From Methylococcus mesophilus (GTDB lineage: Bacteria > Pseudomonadota > Gammaproteobacteria > Methylococcales > Methylococcaceae), in the NCBI RefSeq assembly GCF_026247885.1, contig NZ_CP110921.1, positions 4,099,501 to 4,163,500 on the forward strand: DNA of 64,000 nucleotides, written 5' to 3'. Positions 10,130 to 19,109 of this stretch are shown here, one piece after another (the first letter of the stretch is position 1; every line of letters begins with the position of its first letter). Both the position numbers and the translations under genes were made by a program. Below the pieces are notes generated by a model. The model searched no databases. It worked only from the letters and a program-made list of their open reading frames with translations, and had not been told where the DNA came from.

Positions 10130-11623
10130 TCAGAGTTGGTTCGGCTGATTGGCATCGATTACCGGCACGCGGCAGTTGTCCAGGGACAGGCCCGGCGCAT
10201 GGGTATAGGGGTTGACCGGATTGTTGGCGTCGAACTTTCCGTCCGCAGGCGCCGAGTTGCCCGAGGTGGTCGCTGCGAGATAGCCACCTGCACCGAAGGG
10301 ATGCACGTACTTGGCATTGTTCTTCGCGATGATGCTGGGGCTGCCGGCGTCGGAGGCGATCTTCTGGATGAGTTTCAGCTTGTCGCCGGTCGGGCCGTTG
10401 TACGCCGTCTTGCGCCACTGATAGGTGACTTCCGCCCAGTCCAGGTAATGGCCGTTTGCCGCGTTGGCGAGCGTCGGAGCGGCACCGTCGATGGCGATGA
10501 AACGATAGTTGTATTTGAGGCTGTTGTTGCGCTCCGTACTCTGAACGCCGATGGCCCAGGCTTTGGCGCTGGAGGCATTCGCTTTGCTGTTGTTGGTGCC
10601 CTGGTTGAAGTCGTCGAGACAGGTGTCGACGTTACCCGAGCCCGAGTTCAGCACCACGACCGGTCCGGCCAGCGGGTTGGAAGTCGAAGCGGGGCTCACC
10701 GCGCTGTCGGTGCAAGGTGCATTGAGGAGCTTTGCGTTGGTGGTGGCCTGCGTGCCCGATCCGTTGACGCGGCGGCAGATATAGACCTTGTCGTCTGTGA
10801 TCGAGCCGTTAGCGTATTGGGTCAAGTCACCTTTGGGCTGGCCGCCCTTGTCGACGACCTTGATTGCGCTCCATTTGCCGATGTTGCCGGTGAGGAGACT
10901 AGCGATCTGCTGCTTGCTCAGGCTGGGCATGCAGCGCTCGGTATCCTGGCCTTCACAGTCCTGGTCCAGCGTACCCTTGTCGATCTGGGCGCGTTGCAGT
11001 GCGTCGCGCAGGGACTTGGTCACGGGGGTGTTGAACACCAGGCCGCCACCCGAGACGACGTCCAGGCGCTGAGCAATTTTGGCAGGATCTACCGGAGCTA
11101 CGCCGTCCGGCGTGTTGATACCCCGGAACAGCTCGGGATTGACGTCCGAAACACCGGCATCGGATACCTTCTTGATGAGGTCGCCGGACTGCGAAATTCC
11201 GCACAGCCAGTTTCCGCTCGCCGCGTCCTTTGCACAGTTGCCATTGTTGATCGCCATGGCATCGATCGCCTGCTCGTCGAGCACCGGGCCTACGCCCTGA
11301 GCGGAACCGCCGGCGGAACGCTTATGGAACAGCACCTTCGGATTGTTGACGGAAAGGCCCGTCACCTTGGTGGAATCGATCTGGCAAAAGATGGCCGTGT
11401 GCGCGGCCCCTGGGCTGGAGGGGTTCGAGTTGTCGAGGTAAACGTCGAGCGTCCCGGCGACACAAAGCTCCGAAAACAACTGCTTGACATTGCCGTCCTG
11501 CGCGGAGGCGCCGGACATGAAGATTTCGATATCGGGCGATGCGCTGGGTTCCAATGCCCAGGACTGGCCGCAGAATCCCAGAGAGCCGGCCGCAACCGCT
11601 GCAGCGATTCTTTTGAGTTGCAT
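10130..11623 (-). CDS. exported PstS-like periplasmic-binding-fold protein, cysteine-rich
   Basis: A 497-aa secreted protein. The start at 11623 is chosen because AGGAG sits 7 bp upstream and a signal peptide begins there (MQLKRIAAAVAAGSLGFCG, cleavage after SWA). The mature part opens IEIFMSGASAQD and contains RRVNGSGTQATTNA, which resembles the ligand-loop style of PstS/PBP-like proteins (GSGT). It is longer than PstS (about 320-350 aa) and there is no ABC permease or ATPase nearby, so a transport role is doubtful. Ten cysteines remain after signal cleavage, an even number consistent with disulfides outside the cytoplasm. It lies downstream of a PKD-domain exported protein on the same strand. 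Fold assignment is moderate and function is unknown. Confidence 0.7.
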   Translation of the reverse strand: MQLKRIAAAVAAGSLGFCGQSWALEPSASPDIEIFMSGASAQDGNVKQLFSELCVAGTLDVYLDNSNPSSPGAAHTAIFCQIDSTKVTGLSVNNPKVLFHKRSAGGSAQGVGPVLDEQAIDAMAINNGNCAKDAASGNWLCGISQSGDLIKKVSDAGVSDVNPELFRGINTPDGVAPVDPAKIAQRLDVVSGGGLVFNTPVTKSLRDALQRAQIDKGTLDQDCEGQDTERCMPSLSKQQIASLLTGNIGKWSAIKVVDKGGQPKGDLTQYANGSITDDKVYICRRVNGSGTQATTNAKLLNAPCTDSAVSPASTSNPLAGPVVVLNSGSGNVDTCLDDFNQGTNNSKANASSAKAWAIGVQSTERNNSLKYNYRFIAIDGAAPTLANAANGHYLDWAEVTYQWRKTAYNGPTGDKLKLIQKIASDAGSPSIIAKNNAKYVHPFGAGGYLAATTSGNSAPADGKFDANNPVNPYTHAPGLSLDNCRVPVIDANQPNQL

Positions 11624-11667
11624 GAGTTTTCTCCTATCTGTTTGAGAGATGTTGGCTTGTGATGTCA

Positions 11668-11697
11668 GGCGGCCCGGCAACGGGTGGGCGGGCCGCC
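11668..11697. other. strong GC hairpin between the PKD and PstS-like genes
   Basis: GGCGGCCCG and CGGGCCGCC form a perfect 9-bp stem with a 12-base loop. The T-rich tail (TTTCTT) is on the plus strand, opposite to the direction of both neighbouring genes. On the minus strand it could act as a partial terminator or an mRNA-stabilising stem between them. Confidence 0.6.
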
Positions 11698-11716
11698 TTT
11701 CTTGTGCCCTGCTGGG

Positions 11717-13006
11717 TTAGGGCTCTACCGTGACGTCGATCTGATCACAGACGAACGAGGACTTCTTGCTCGGCTTGACGCAAACCCGGAGCACACCCTG
11801 CCCGGTGACGTGCTTCTTGCCAGGCTTCCACACGGTCTGTCCCTTCTTGTTGGCGACGCTCTTCAATTTCTTGAATTTGGAACCGCCGTTTGTGGAGAAG
11901 TCGATGTTGACCAGCTTGCTGGCCGGTACTTCGGCGCTGGTCCAGGCGATCGTCTGGCCCTGCTTCACCTTCCAGCCGCTGGGTGCATTGATGTGAATCG
12001 AAGGCCCGGTGGAGCCTCCTTCAACCGTGATGGTCGCCTGGGCGGTATTAGTGGCGGCGCCGTCGCTGACGGTAAGTTGGAAGGTATAGCTGCCGACCTC
12101 GGCAGGGGTGAAGCTTGCCTTCGCCTGGTTGGCACTGTTCAAGGTGGTCGTCGGACCGGAGGTCTGTTTCCAGACATAGGACAAGGCCTGCGGACCGTTG
12201 TCGGCGTCGGTGCTGGCGCTGCCGTCCAGCGTCACGGCGGTGTTCACCGCCACTGTCTGAGCCGGATTGGTAATGACCGCGGTCGGGGCTTTATTGCCCG
12301 ACCCTGAGCAGAGGGTGGAGGTGCCGGTGCCGCTGTAGCTCAGCGCGCCGGCGCTCGAAAGGCTCCAGGCACCCAGCTTCGTGACATTTTCTCCCTTGGA
12401 ATCACCGGTGGAGTTGTTGACGAAAAAGAACTCCAGCTCTGCGCCCGGCTTGCCTTCGGTGTTGCCCTTGACTGCCTGGCCCATGGTGGGACCCCAGGTA
12501 CTCTTGCCGTGATAGGCGAGGGCATCGGGACCGAATACACCCGATATGTTTTCTGCCGCCTGGCCGGCCGTGTTATCGAACGGCGCGACGTTGAGGGCGG
12601 CGATGTAGCCCTGGATCTTCTGGATCGCGTTGTCGATCAGGTTCCATTTGGCGCTGAAACTGTCCTTGCCCTGACTCGAGGTGGCCAGATAGCCCCATTG
12701 GCTCATGTTGCTGGCGTCCTTCAGCAAAGGATTGACCGCCGCGACGTTGAAGACCAGATTTTCTTTGCCGGCGATGGCTGCGAAGTTGGGGTCCTGCGCC
12801 AGGTTGGCGTCGAGGCAGCCTTGGCCGTTCATGAACTGGACCATATCGACGCCGAGGTCCTTGTAGTAGGACTTCTTTCCGTCCGCATCCAGGATCGAGA
12901 TGAACAACTCGCCCGGCGCACTGAACTTTCCGTCGTTGATGGCCGCATGGGCCTGATGCCCCGCGGCTACCAGCGTGCCAAGAAAAACCGCTCGCAATTT
13001 CTTCAT
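11717..13006 (-). CDS. exported PKD-domain protein
   Basis: A 429-aa secreted protein. The start at 13006 gives a signal peptide (MKKLRAVFLGTLVAAGHQAHA) with GGAG about 12 bp upstream; a longer frame to 13156 adds a stretch without a signal and is less likely. Residues about 25-240 are an unrecognised domain. Residues about 245-340 form a PKD/Ig-like domain (NKAPTAVITNPAQTV, then DGSASTDADNGPQALSYVWKQTSGP and FQLTVSDGAATNTAQATITV). A C-terminal lysine-rich beta domain follows (from IHINAPSGWKVKQGQ to the end). PKD domains usually mediate extracellular protein or carbohydrate contacts. It shares strand and spacing with the PstS-like gene, which suggests co-expression. Confidence 0.75.
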   Translation of the reverse strand: MKKLRAVFLGTLVAAGHQAHAAINDGKFSAPGELFISILDADGKKSYYKDLGVDMVQFMNGQGCLDANLAQDPNFAAIAGKENLVFNVAAVNPLLKDASNMSQWGYLATSSQGKDSFSAKWNLIDNAIQKIQGYIAALNVAPFDNTAGQAAENISGVFGPDALAYHGKSTWGPTMGQAVKGNTEGKPGAELEFFFVNNSTGDSKGENVTKLGAWSLSSAGALSYSGTGTSTLCSGSGNKAPTAVITNPAQTVAVNTAVTLDGSASTDADNGPQALSYVWKQTSGPTTTLNSANQAKASFTPAEVGSYTFQLTVSDGAATNTAQATITVEGGSTGPSIHINAPSGWKVKQGQTIAWTSAEVPASKLVNIDFSTNGGSKFKKLKSVANKKGQTVWKPGKKHVTGQGVLRVCVKPSKKSSFVCDQIDVTVEP

Positions 13007-13369
13007 GGTTTTCGCACTCTCCGTAAATGGGAAAAAATCTTGTTCGCCACGCAAACCCGACGGTTCAAAGCCGGCCGGATCCTTAAGTGAACGATGCATT
13101 GACGCTCCGATGGCCGGTTCCCCCCGCCCAAAAATCCCATCGAGACACCTGGGCACATGCCACCGAGTGTCCCGTCAGAAGATGAGTGCGCAAAAGTAGC
13201 CGTGTTTTGTTACGACGGTATTACTTGAAAATGACAATTGAGTTGCGGATCTGTGACATGAGCCGGTCGCTGCCCGTTTTGGCGCGCCGGCCTTGGAGGG
13301 GGGATTTGCTCCGAGGGGTGAGAGAATGGGCTCGGCGCTTTGACTCGGCGATCGAATGGGTTTGCGGGA

Positions 13370-13385
13370 GCGGGCTTCAGCCCGC
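13370..13385. repeat. REP-like palindrome in the 13007-13430 intergenic region
   Basis: GCGGGCTTCAGCCCGC is a perfect palindromic hairpin inside GGGAGCGGGCTTCAGCCCGCGA, a form common in intergenic repeats of gammaproteobacteria. It lies just beyond the cfa stop codon. The remaining bases between the PKD-protein start and cfa are partly AT-rich (13200-13250) and may hold the PKD-gene promoter; I see no gene there. Confidence 0.55.
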
Positions 13386-13430
13386 GACCAACGGCGATCG
13401 CAGGCTGAAGGTCGGGTGATAGCCTTCGGC

Positions 13431-14588
13431 TCAACGTGGAGCGTCGTAGCGCTCGGGAAATCCCTTGGGCGAAAGCACGATCTGCCAGAGCTGGATGTAG
13501 CGAGCCCGGAATGCCCCGGCGAAGCTCAGCAGGTAAAAACGCCACATCAGGTAGAACCGGTCGCCGTAATGGGGGCGTAAAGACGGCCAGTGCCGTTCGA
13601 AGTTCGCGTACCAGCTCAGCAGCGTCCGGTCGTAGTCCGGACCGAAATTCTGCCAGTCCTCCATCACCAGGCGGTTTTCGGTGGCCGCGCCGATCTGGGC
13701 GATGGAAGGAAGCATGGAATTGGGGAAGATGTAGCGCTCCGCCCACGGATTGCCGTGGTTGTCCGAGGTGTTGATGCCGATGGTGTGCAGCAGGAACAGA
13801 CCGTCGTCGGTAAGACGGTCAGCTACGACTTTCATATAAGTCGCATAGTTCTTGCAGCCGACATGCTCGAACATCCCGAGGGAATAGGCGCGGTCGAAGC
13901 GTCCGCCGATGTTCCGGTAATCCTTCAACTCGATCGTGACCGGCAGGCCCTGGCAGATTTCCCGGGCATATCGAGCCTGCTCCGCGGAAACGGTGACACC
14001 GTGAACTTCCACCCCGTACCTTTCCGCGGCGAACTTCGCCGCTCCGCCCCAGCCGCAGCCGATGTCCAGCACACGCATGCCGGGCTTCAGCCCGATCTTG
14101 CGGAACACCAGGTCCAGCTTGGCCTCCTGGGCCTCATCGAGCGTCGCGGCGTCCTTCCAGTAGCCGCAACTGTAGATCATGCGCCGGTCCAGCATCCGCC
14201 CGTAGAGATCGTTGCCGATGTCGTAGTGGCGCTGGCCGACGTGGAACGCCCGCGCCGCGTGCTGGAGGTTGAACAGGTTGGCCTGCAGGGCGGCGGCGAC
14301 GTCCCGCCAGGAGCGGAAGCGGTCGGCCAGGCCGGCGCGGACGATGCGGCAGATGAATTCGTCGAGCCGGTCGCAGTCCCACCAGCCGTCCACATAGGAC
14401 TCGCCGAGCCCCAGCGAGGCATCGGCAAACATGCGCCGGAAGAAGGTCGGGTCGTGGACCCGGATGTCCCACGGCCGGTCTCCGTCGACCCGGATGTCGG
14501 CCTGTTCCAGAAGCGATTCGAGCCGTTCGCGGCAAAAATCGTGATGGCTTCCCCGCCAGGGCAATGATTCCAAGGTATTGATCGGCAT
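13431..14588 (-). CDS. cfa: cyclopropane-fatty-acyl-phospholipid synthase
   Basis: A 385-aa SAM-dependent enzyme that adds a methylene bridge to unsaturated acyl chains of membrane phospholipids. The SAM-binding motif VLDIGCGWGG follows the family-typical HYDIGNDLYGRML and YSCGYW segments. Further conserved parts are KDYRNIGGRFDRAYSLGMFEHVG and the C-terminal WYANFERHWP...RMWRFYL-like region. Length matches E. coli Cfa (382 aa). The ATG at 14588 is preceded by GGAGG. The gene is 100 bp downstream of the type I secretion adaptor on the same strand, but a functional link is not implied. Confidence 0.93.
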   Translation of the reverse strand: MPINTLESLPWRGSHHDFCRERLESLLEQADIRVDGDRPWDIRVHDPTFFRRMFADASLGLGESYVDGWWDCDRLDEFICRIVRAGLADRFRSWRDVAAALQANLFNLQHAARAFHVGQRHYDIGNDLYGRMLDRRMIYSCGYWKDAATLDEAQEAKLDLVFRKIGLKPGMRVLDIGCGWGGAAKFAAERYGVEVHGVTVSAEQARYAREICQGLPVTIELKDYRNIGGRFDRAYSLGMFEHVGCKNYATYMKVVADRLTDDGLFLLHTIGINTSDNHGNPWAERYIFPNSMLPSIAQIGAATENRLVMEDWQNFGPDYDRTLLSWYANFERHWPSLRPHYGDRFYLMWRFYLLSFAGAFRARYIQLWQIVLSPKGFPERYDAPR

Positions 14589-14688
14589 GGTCCGTCCTCC
14601 ACCTTCATCATTCGGGCCCCGATATTCAACAACGGGAGGAGGACAGGAGCAATACGGGGAAATCCTGGGCCGACCGCCGAACCCGAAC

Positions 14689-16122
14689 TCACCTTTCATG
14701 CAGGCTCTCGCTGGCGTGCTGAATCAGCGGGCTGAGGAAATATTCGATCACCCGGCGCGTGCCGGTCTTGATTTCCACGGATACCGACATGCCCGGAGAC
14801 AGGTTGACGGTTTTCCCGTCCACCTGCATGGTGGAGCGCTCCGGCTTGACGCGGCACGAATAGATCAGCCCACGCTTCTCATCGTTGATCGCGTCGTCGG
14901 ACACCTGGTCGATGCGACCGTGGACGGAGCCGTACTTGGTGAACGGAAACGTTTCCACCTTGATCTCCGCCTCCTGGCCGGCCCTGACGAAGCCGATATC
15001 CTTGTTTTCGACGAAGGCCTCGGCCTCCATCGGGTTGTCGTTGGGTACCACCATCATCAAGGGTTGGGCCGGGGTCACCACGCCGCCGACGGTATGCACG
15101 GCCAGCTGCTGGACCGAGCCGTCCACGGGCGCCGTCAGGACCATCAGTTTTTCCCGGACTTCGGCCTTGTCCAGCTCGTGCCGCAAGGCCACGGTCTTCT
15201 GGTCCGCTTCGTTCAGCGCGTCCAGCGTGGCCCGGCGCGTTTCCGCGGCCAGCGTGCCTTTTTGATGTTTCGCCTCCTGCAGCGCCGCCGAAAGCTCCTG
15301 AATCCGGCTCTGCTGAGCCGCCAGGTCGGCCTGCAGCTCGATGCGCGCCTGTTCCCGTTCGAGATAGTCGTGCTGGGACACGAATTTCCTGTCGACCAGG
15401 CGGCCGAAATCTTCCGCCCGCTTCACGGCGATGGGGAGCGTCTGCTCCAGCTTTCTGACGATTTCCCGCGTGGAGCGCAGCTCCGCTTCGCGCCGCTTGA
15501 TGTCCGCATCGAGCTGGGTGAGTTTGGCATTCAGCTCGGCCCACTGCCCCTCCAGGACACGGGCCTCCTGCGCCATAAGGGACGCCGATACGCCGTCGAC
15601 CGTTTCCAGTTTCGGCGGCACGTTGCGGACGATGGCTTCGAGAAAAGCCTTGGCCCGCGCCGCCTTCAGCCGGGAAAATTGGATGTCGTGCGCCAGCCGC
15701 TGGCTGTCCGCCCTGGCCATGGCGTCGTCGAGCTCGATCAGCACGTCTCCCGCCTTGACCTGCTGGCCGTCGGCCACGTGGATCGCCCGCACCACCGAAG
15801 TTTCCATGGGCTGGATGACTTTGGTCCGTGCGTTGGGAATCAGTTTCCCGGTGGCCGTGGCGACGATGTCGATGCGGCCGAAAACCGACCACAGCAAGGC
15901 GCACAGCGCAAACGCAATCAACAGCCACATCGCCACCCGCGGCGCCGGCGAGACCGGCGTATCCTGCAGAGCCAAGGCGGCCGGCAGGAATTCCATTTCG
16001 TGGCGCAGGCGCTCGGGCGTATCCAACTGCCTGCGCATGCGCCAAGCGTGGCGAAAGGCCTTGGCGTACCTTCGCACGAAATCGGCCCACGCCCGCCCCC
16101 GCAGCAGCCATGACCCGCCCAC
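14689..16122 (-). CDS. type I secretion periplasmic adaptor (HlyD family)
   Basis: A 477-aa membrane-fusion protein that would link the inner-membrane ABC exporter to an outer-membrane TolC-like channel. It starts at a GTG (16122) with AGGGGA 7 bp upstream; the stop of the ABC gene lies 2 bp before it, so translation is coupled. After about 60 cytoplasmic residues comes one membrane helix (VAMWLLIAFALCALLWSVFG), then the HlyD lipoyl/barrel segment (GKLIPNARTKVIQPMETSVV), a long coiled coil (about residues 150-300, rich in E, Q, L, R) and a C-terminal beta domain (LMVLTAPVDGSVQQL, then GMSVSVEIKTGTRRV). No tolC homologue is in the window, so the channel must be encoded elsewhere. Confidence 0.93.
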   Translation of the reverse strand: MGGSWLLRGRAWADFVRRYAKAFRHAWRMRRQLDTPERLRHEMEFLPAALALQDTPVSPAPRVAMWLLIAFALCALLWSVFGRIDIVATATGKLIPNARTKVIQPMETSVVRAIHVADGQQVKAGDVLIELDDAMARADSQRLAHDIQFSRLKAARAKAFLEAIVRNVPPKLETVDGVSASLMAQEARVLEGQWAELNAKLTQLDADIKRREAELRSTREIVRKLEQTLPIAVKRAEDFGRLVDRKFVSQHDYLEREQARIELQADLAAQQSRIQELSAALQEAKHQKGTLAAETRRATLDALNEADQKTVALRHELDKAEVREKLMVLTAPVDGSVQQLAVHTVGGVVTPAQPLMMVVPNDNPMEAEAFVENKDIGFVRAGQEAEIKVETFPFTKYGSVHGRIDQVSDDAINDEKRGLIYSCRVKPERSTMQVDGKTVNLSPGMSVSVEIKTGTRRVIEYFLSPLIQHASESLHER

Positions 16123-16124
16123 GC

Positions 16125-18305
16125 TCAAGTCCCCTGCTGCTGCAGACGGTAAAGATGGGCGAAATGGCCGCCCGGTCTCGCCAGGAGTTCGGCGGGTGTG
16201 CCCGATTCGACGATCTGTCCCTTGTCCATGACGACGATCCGGTCCGCGGCCCGCACGGCGGACAGCCGATGGGCGATGACCAGCACCGTCCGGCCCTGGC
16301 AGATCGCCTTCATGTTGGCCTGGATGATGTGTTCGGACTCGTAATCCAGCGCGCTGGTCGCCTCGTCGAAAATGAGAATGCGGGGATGGGTCATCAAGGC
16401 CCGCGCAATGGCTATCCGCTGGCGTTGTCCGCCGGACAGGGTGGCGCCGTGTTCGCTCACCATCGTGTCGTAGGCTTCGGGCAGTTCGAGGATGAATTCG
16501 TGGGCGCCCGCCAGCCTGGCAGCGCGGATCACCGCCTCCATCGGGGCGCCGGGATCGGCGAGCGCGATGTTTTCCCGGACGCTGCGGTTGAACAGAACGT
16601 TGTCCTGCAGCACCACCCCGATCTGGCGCCGCAGCGAGGATGCATCCACCTGCGCCAGATCGATCCCGTCGACGAGCACCCTTCCGCGTTCCGGCAGGTA
16701 CAAGCGCTGCGCCAGCTTGGTGAGCGTGCTCTTGCCCGAACCGGAACGCCCGACGATGCCGATTACCTCGCCCGGCGCGATGCGCAGGCTGACCCCCCGG
16801 AGCACCTCGGCGCCGTCGGGGCGGTAGCGGAAGGTCACGTGGTCGAACTCGATCTGCCCCTTGATTGGCGGCAAGGTGCTCTTGTTCCCCGCGATTTCGG
16901 TGCGGGTATTGAGAATGTCGCCCAGGCGCTCCACCGAGATGCCGGTCTGCTGGAAATCGGTCCACAGTTGTGCCAGCCGCATCACCGGCGCGGCCACGTG
17001 GTTGGCCAGCATGTTGAAGGCGACCAGTTGGCCCACCGTCATCTCGCCGTCGATGACCAGCCGGGCACCCAGCCACATCGTCGCCACCGTGACCAGCTTG
17101 CCGATCAGGGAAACGCCGCCGTGCGCCACGGTCGCCAGCGTCGAGGTGCGGAAGCTCGCGGCGATGTAGGCCGACAATTGGTTGTCCCAGTGGCGGGTCA
17201 GTTGTGGCTCCACCGCCATGGCTTTGACGGTATCCATGCCGCTGATCGTTTCCACCAGAAAGGCCTGGTTCTCCGCGCCCCGGTTGAACTTCTCGTGCAG
17301 CCGTCCGCGCAGCAAGGGCGTGATGGAAAACGAAAGCGCCATGTAGCAGGGGAGGGACACCACCACGATCAAGGTCAGCCAGCGGCTGTAATACAGCATC
17401 ACGGCGATGAACACGATCGAGAAGAACAGATCCAACACGAGGGTGACGGCGTTCCCGGTCAGGAAGCCGCGGATGTTTTCCAGCTCCCGCACCCGGGCCA
17501 CCGAATCCCCCACCCGCCGGGCCTGGAAATACGCCAGCGGCAAACCCAGCAGGTGCCGGAACAGCTTCGCGCCCAGCTCGGCGTCGATGCGGCTGGTGGT
17601 GTGGGCGAACACATAGCTGCGCAGACCCGTGAGCACCACTTCGAAAACGATCACGATCAGAAGACCGGCGGCGATCACGTTCAGCGTCGTGAAGCCGTGA
17701 TGAACCAGCACCTTGTCCATCACCACCTGGAAAAACAACGGCGTCACCAGGGCGAACAACTGCAGGACGAAGGACACCAGCAGAACTTCGGCCAGGAGCT
17801 TGCGGTACTTGACCACCGCCGGGATAAACCAGGTGAAGTCGAACTTCGCCAATTCCCCGGCCAGGGAAGCGCGGGAGGCGAACAGGACCAGCTCCCCCGT
17901 CCAGCGTTCCGCCAAGGCATCGACCGACAGGATTTCCGGCCGGCCCGTCGCCGGGTCGTGGATCAGCACCCTCGACTCGTCGGCGCGCGCGATGACGAAA
18001 TAGTGCCCGTCGGAGCCCGGAGCGATGGCCGGCAACGGTGTCTGGCTCAGGCGCGACGGCTTGACGCGCACCCGCCGCGCCTGCAGGCCGAGCTTCCTGG
18101 CGGCGAGCAGCATTTCGACGATGCCGAAGGGCTGTCCGCCAGCCTTGAAATCGTGAGCCAGCTGCTCCGGTTCGGCCGCCAGGCCGTGAAAGCGGGCCAC
18201 CAGGACCAGGCAGGCCAGTCCGGTGTCGCCGGCGTCCGTCTCCGGCGAAGGTTTCGCCGGGGCATGCCCCGGCGCGGAATCGCAAGCGTCGTCAAATTGA
18301 TTCAT
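16125..18305 (-). CDS. type I secretion ABC exporter with degenerate C39 domain (HlyB family)
   Basis: A 726-aa permease-ATPase predicted to export the RTX protein encoded upstream. Order: N-terminal C39 peptidase-like domain (about 1-150), six-helix ABC membrane domain (about 160-440), and ATPase with Walker A GRSGSGKST, signature LSGGQ, Walker B ILIFDEATSALD and H-loop IAHRLS. In active C39 peptidases the domain opens with a catalytic Cys-Gly; here the matching position is Thr (DTGLACLV), while the later His is kept (DGHYFVIA). So this is a non-cleaving C39-like domain as in HlyB, fitting an RTX substrate with an uncleaved C-terminal signal. It is followed directly by the adaptor gene and lies about 0.8 kb after the RTX gene. 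Confidence 0.95.
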   Translation of the reverse strand: MNQFDDACDSAPGHAPAKPSPETDAGDTGLACLVLVARFHGLAAEPEQLAHDFKAGGQPFGIVEMLLAARKLGLQARRVRVKPSRLSQTPLPAIAPGSDGHYFVIARADESRVLIHDPATGRPEILSVDALAERWTGELVLFASRASLAGELAKFDFTWFIPAVVKYRKLLAEVLLVSFVLQLFALVTPLFFQVVMDKVLVHHGFTTLNVIAAGLLIVIVFEVVLTGLRSYVFAHTTSRIDAELGAKLFRHLLGLPLAYFQARRVGDSVARVRELENIRGFLTGNAVTLVLDLFFSIVFIAVMLYYSRWLTLIVVVSLPCYMALSFSITPLLRGRLHEKFNRGAENQAFLVETISGMDTVKAMAVEPQLTRHWDNQLSAYIAASFRTSTLATVAHGGVSLIGKLVTVATMWLGARLVIDGEMTVGQLVAFNMLANHVAAPVMRLAQLWTDFQQTGISVERLGDILNTRTEIAGNKSTLPPIKGQIEFDHVTFRYRPDGAEVLRGVSLRIAPGEVIGIVGRSGSGKSTLTKLAQRLYLPERGRVLVDGIDLAQVDASSLRRQIGVVLQDNVLFNRSVRENIALADPGAPMEAVIRAARLAGAHEFILELPEAYDTMVSEHGATLSGGQRQRIAIARALMTHPRILIFDEATSALDYESEHIIQANMKAICQGRTVLVIAHRLSAVRAADRIVVMDKGQIVESGTPAELLARPGGHFAHLYRLQQQGT

Positions 18306-18469
18306 AAAAACGAAAAGAGAGTAAGCGTTCCTCGTTGCCCCTTGCCGCTTCTCCCAGCGGGAGAAGGCTTGCTTTTTGAATACCTTTCTTCCGGGGCAAT
18401 GCCGTTACTTGTAAAACGTTCTATAAAACGTATACAAATCTGTGAATCTCGATGTTGAATTAGAGCCTC

Positions 18470-18691
18470 GTCATTCCGCCATGGATTGATGCCGGGCTAT
18501 CCTGCCCGGCACGCTGCGCGCGTGTGCAAATCCGCTCCCGGCGGATTTGTGGCGGAATCCAGGCACAGGGATGTGAACCGACGTCACCCTCCTTGGCCCT
18601 GGATTCATGCCGGGCTGTCCTGCCCGGCACCCTTCGGATCAGTGCCAATCGGCTCCCGGCGGATTGGTCCGGCATTCTCTACTGGAATGAC
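18470..18691. repeat. intergenic inverted-terminus repeat element, copy 1
   Basis: A 222-bp element that begins GTCATTCCGCCATGGATT and ends CTGGAATGAC, so its ends are inverted copies. Inside are two hairpins of the type AATCCGCTCCCGGCGGATT and CCGGGCTGTCCTGCCCGG. The same layout occurs at 35045-35268 and, shortened, at 58770-58868. It has no plausible gene. It sits between the RTX gene and its ABC exporter. Confidence 0.75.
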
Positions 18692-18819
18692 GCTCGGCCT
18701 TTTTGTAACCCTCTTTATGGAACGATCTACTAGAAGTTAAGAAAGTAATGCCATATTGCGAGCTTCCCTGGCCCCGGCACTCTTCCGGAGGGAAAGGGAG
18801 CGTAACGACATCACTTTCT

Positions 18820-18922
18820 GTAACCGTTCATACCCCCCGCTCTTTTTTGCTGGGATCGCGGCCATCCTGGCCGCTTTTTCAGCGGGCGGGACTCCCGCGC
18901 TCCAAGGGGACTGAACGGTTAC
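18820..18922. repeat. second intergenic element with TAACCGTTCA inverted ends
   Basis: GTAACCGTTCA at 18820-18830 and TGAACGGTTAC at 18912-18922 are perfect inverted ends of a 103-bp segment containing an internal CGGCCATCCTGGCCG hairpin. Together with copy 1 above and a CCCTTCTCC...GGGAGAGG-type repeat near 19001-19040, it fills the 804-bp gap 18306-19109. I see no gene in that gap. Confidence 0.55.
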
Positions 18923-19060
18923 TACTTTCTTCATCCTCAGTAAGTAGAGCCGTTCGCCGAGCGGCTTGCCCTCAGCGCAGCCGAGAGAAGGGCTGGCCTT
19001 TGCCCCCTTCTCCCTCTGGGAGAGGGGCTGGGGATGAGGGGAAGAAGCGCTCACAAATAG

Positions 19061-19094
19061 AAAAAAGCCCACCGCGAACCCCGCGCTCGCGGGC
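19061..19094 (-). terminator. terminator after the RTX gene
   Basis: On the minus strand a GC-rich stem (GCCCGCG...CGCGGTGGGC, imperfect) is followed by TTTTTTC, 15 bp beyond the RTX stop codon. It suggests the exporter genes downstream have a separate promoter or depend on read-through. Confidence 0.65.
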
Positions 19095-19109
19095 AGCACT
19101 CCGTTATGC

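Noticed and set aside
10130-11623. Genuine PstS of a phosphate transporter
   Set aside because: No pstC, pstA, pstB or phoU nearby, and the protein is far longer and rich in cysteine.
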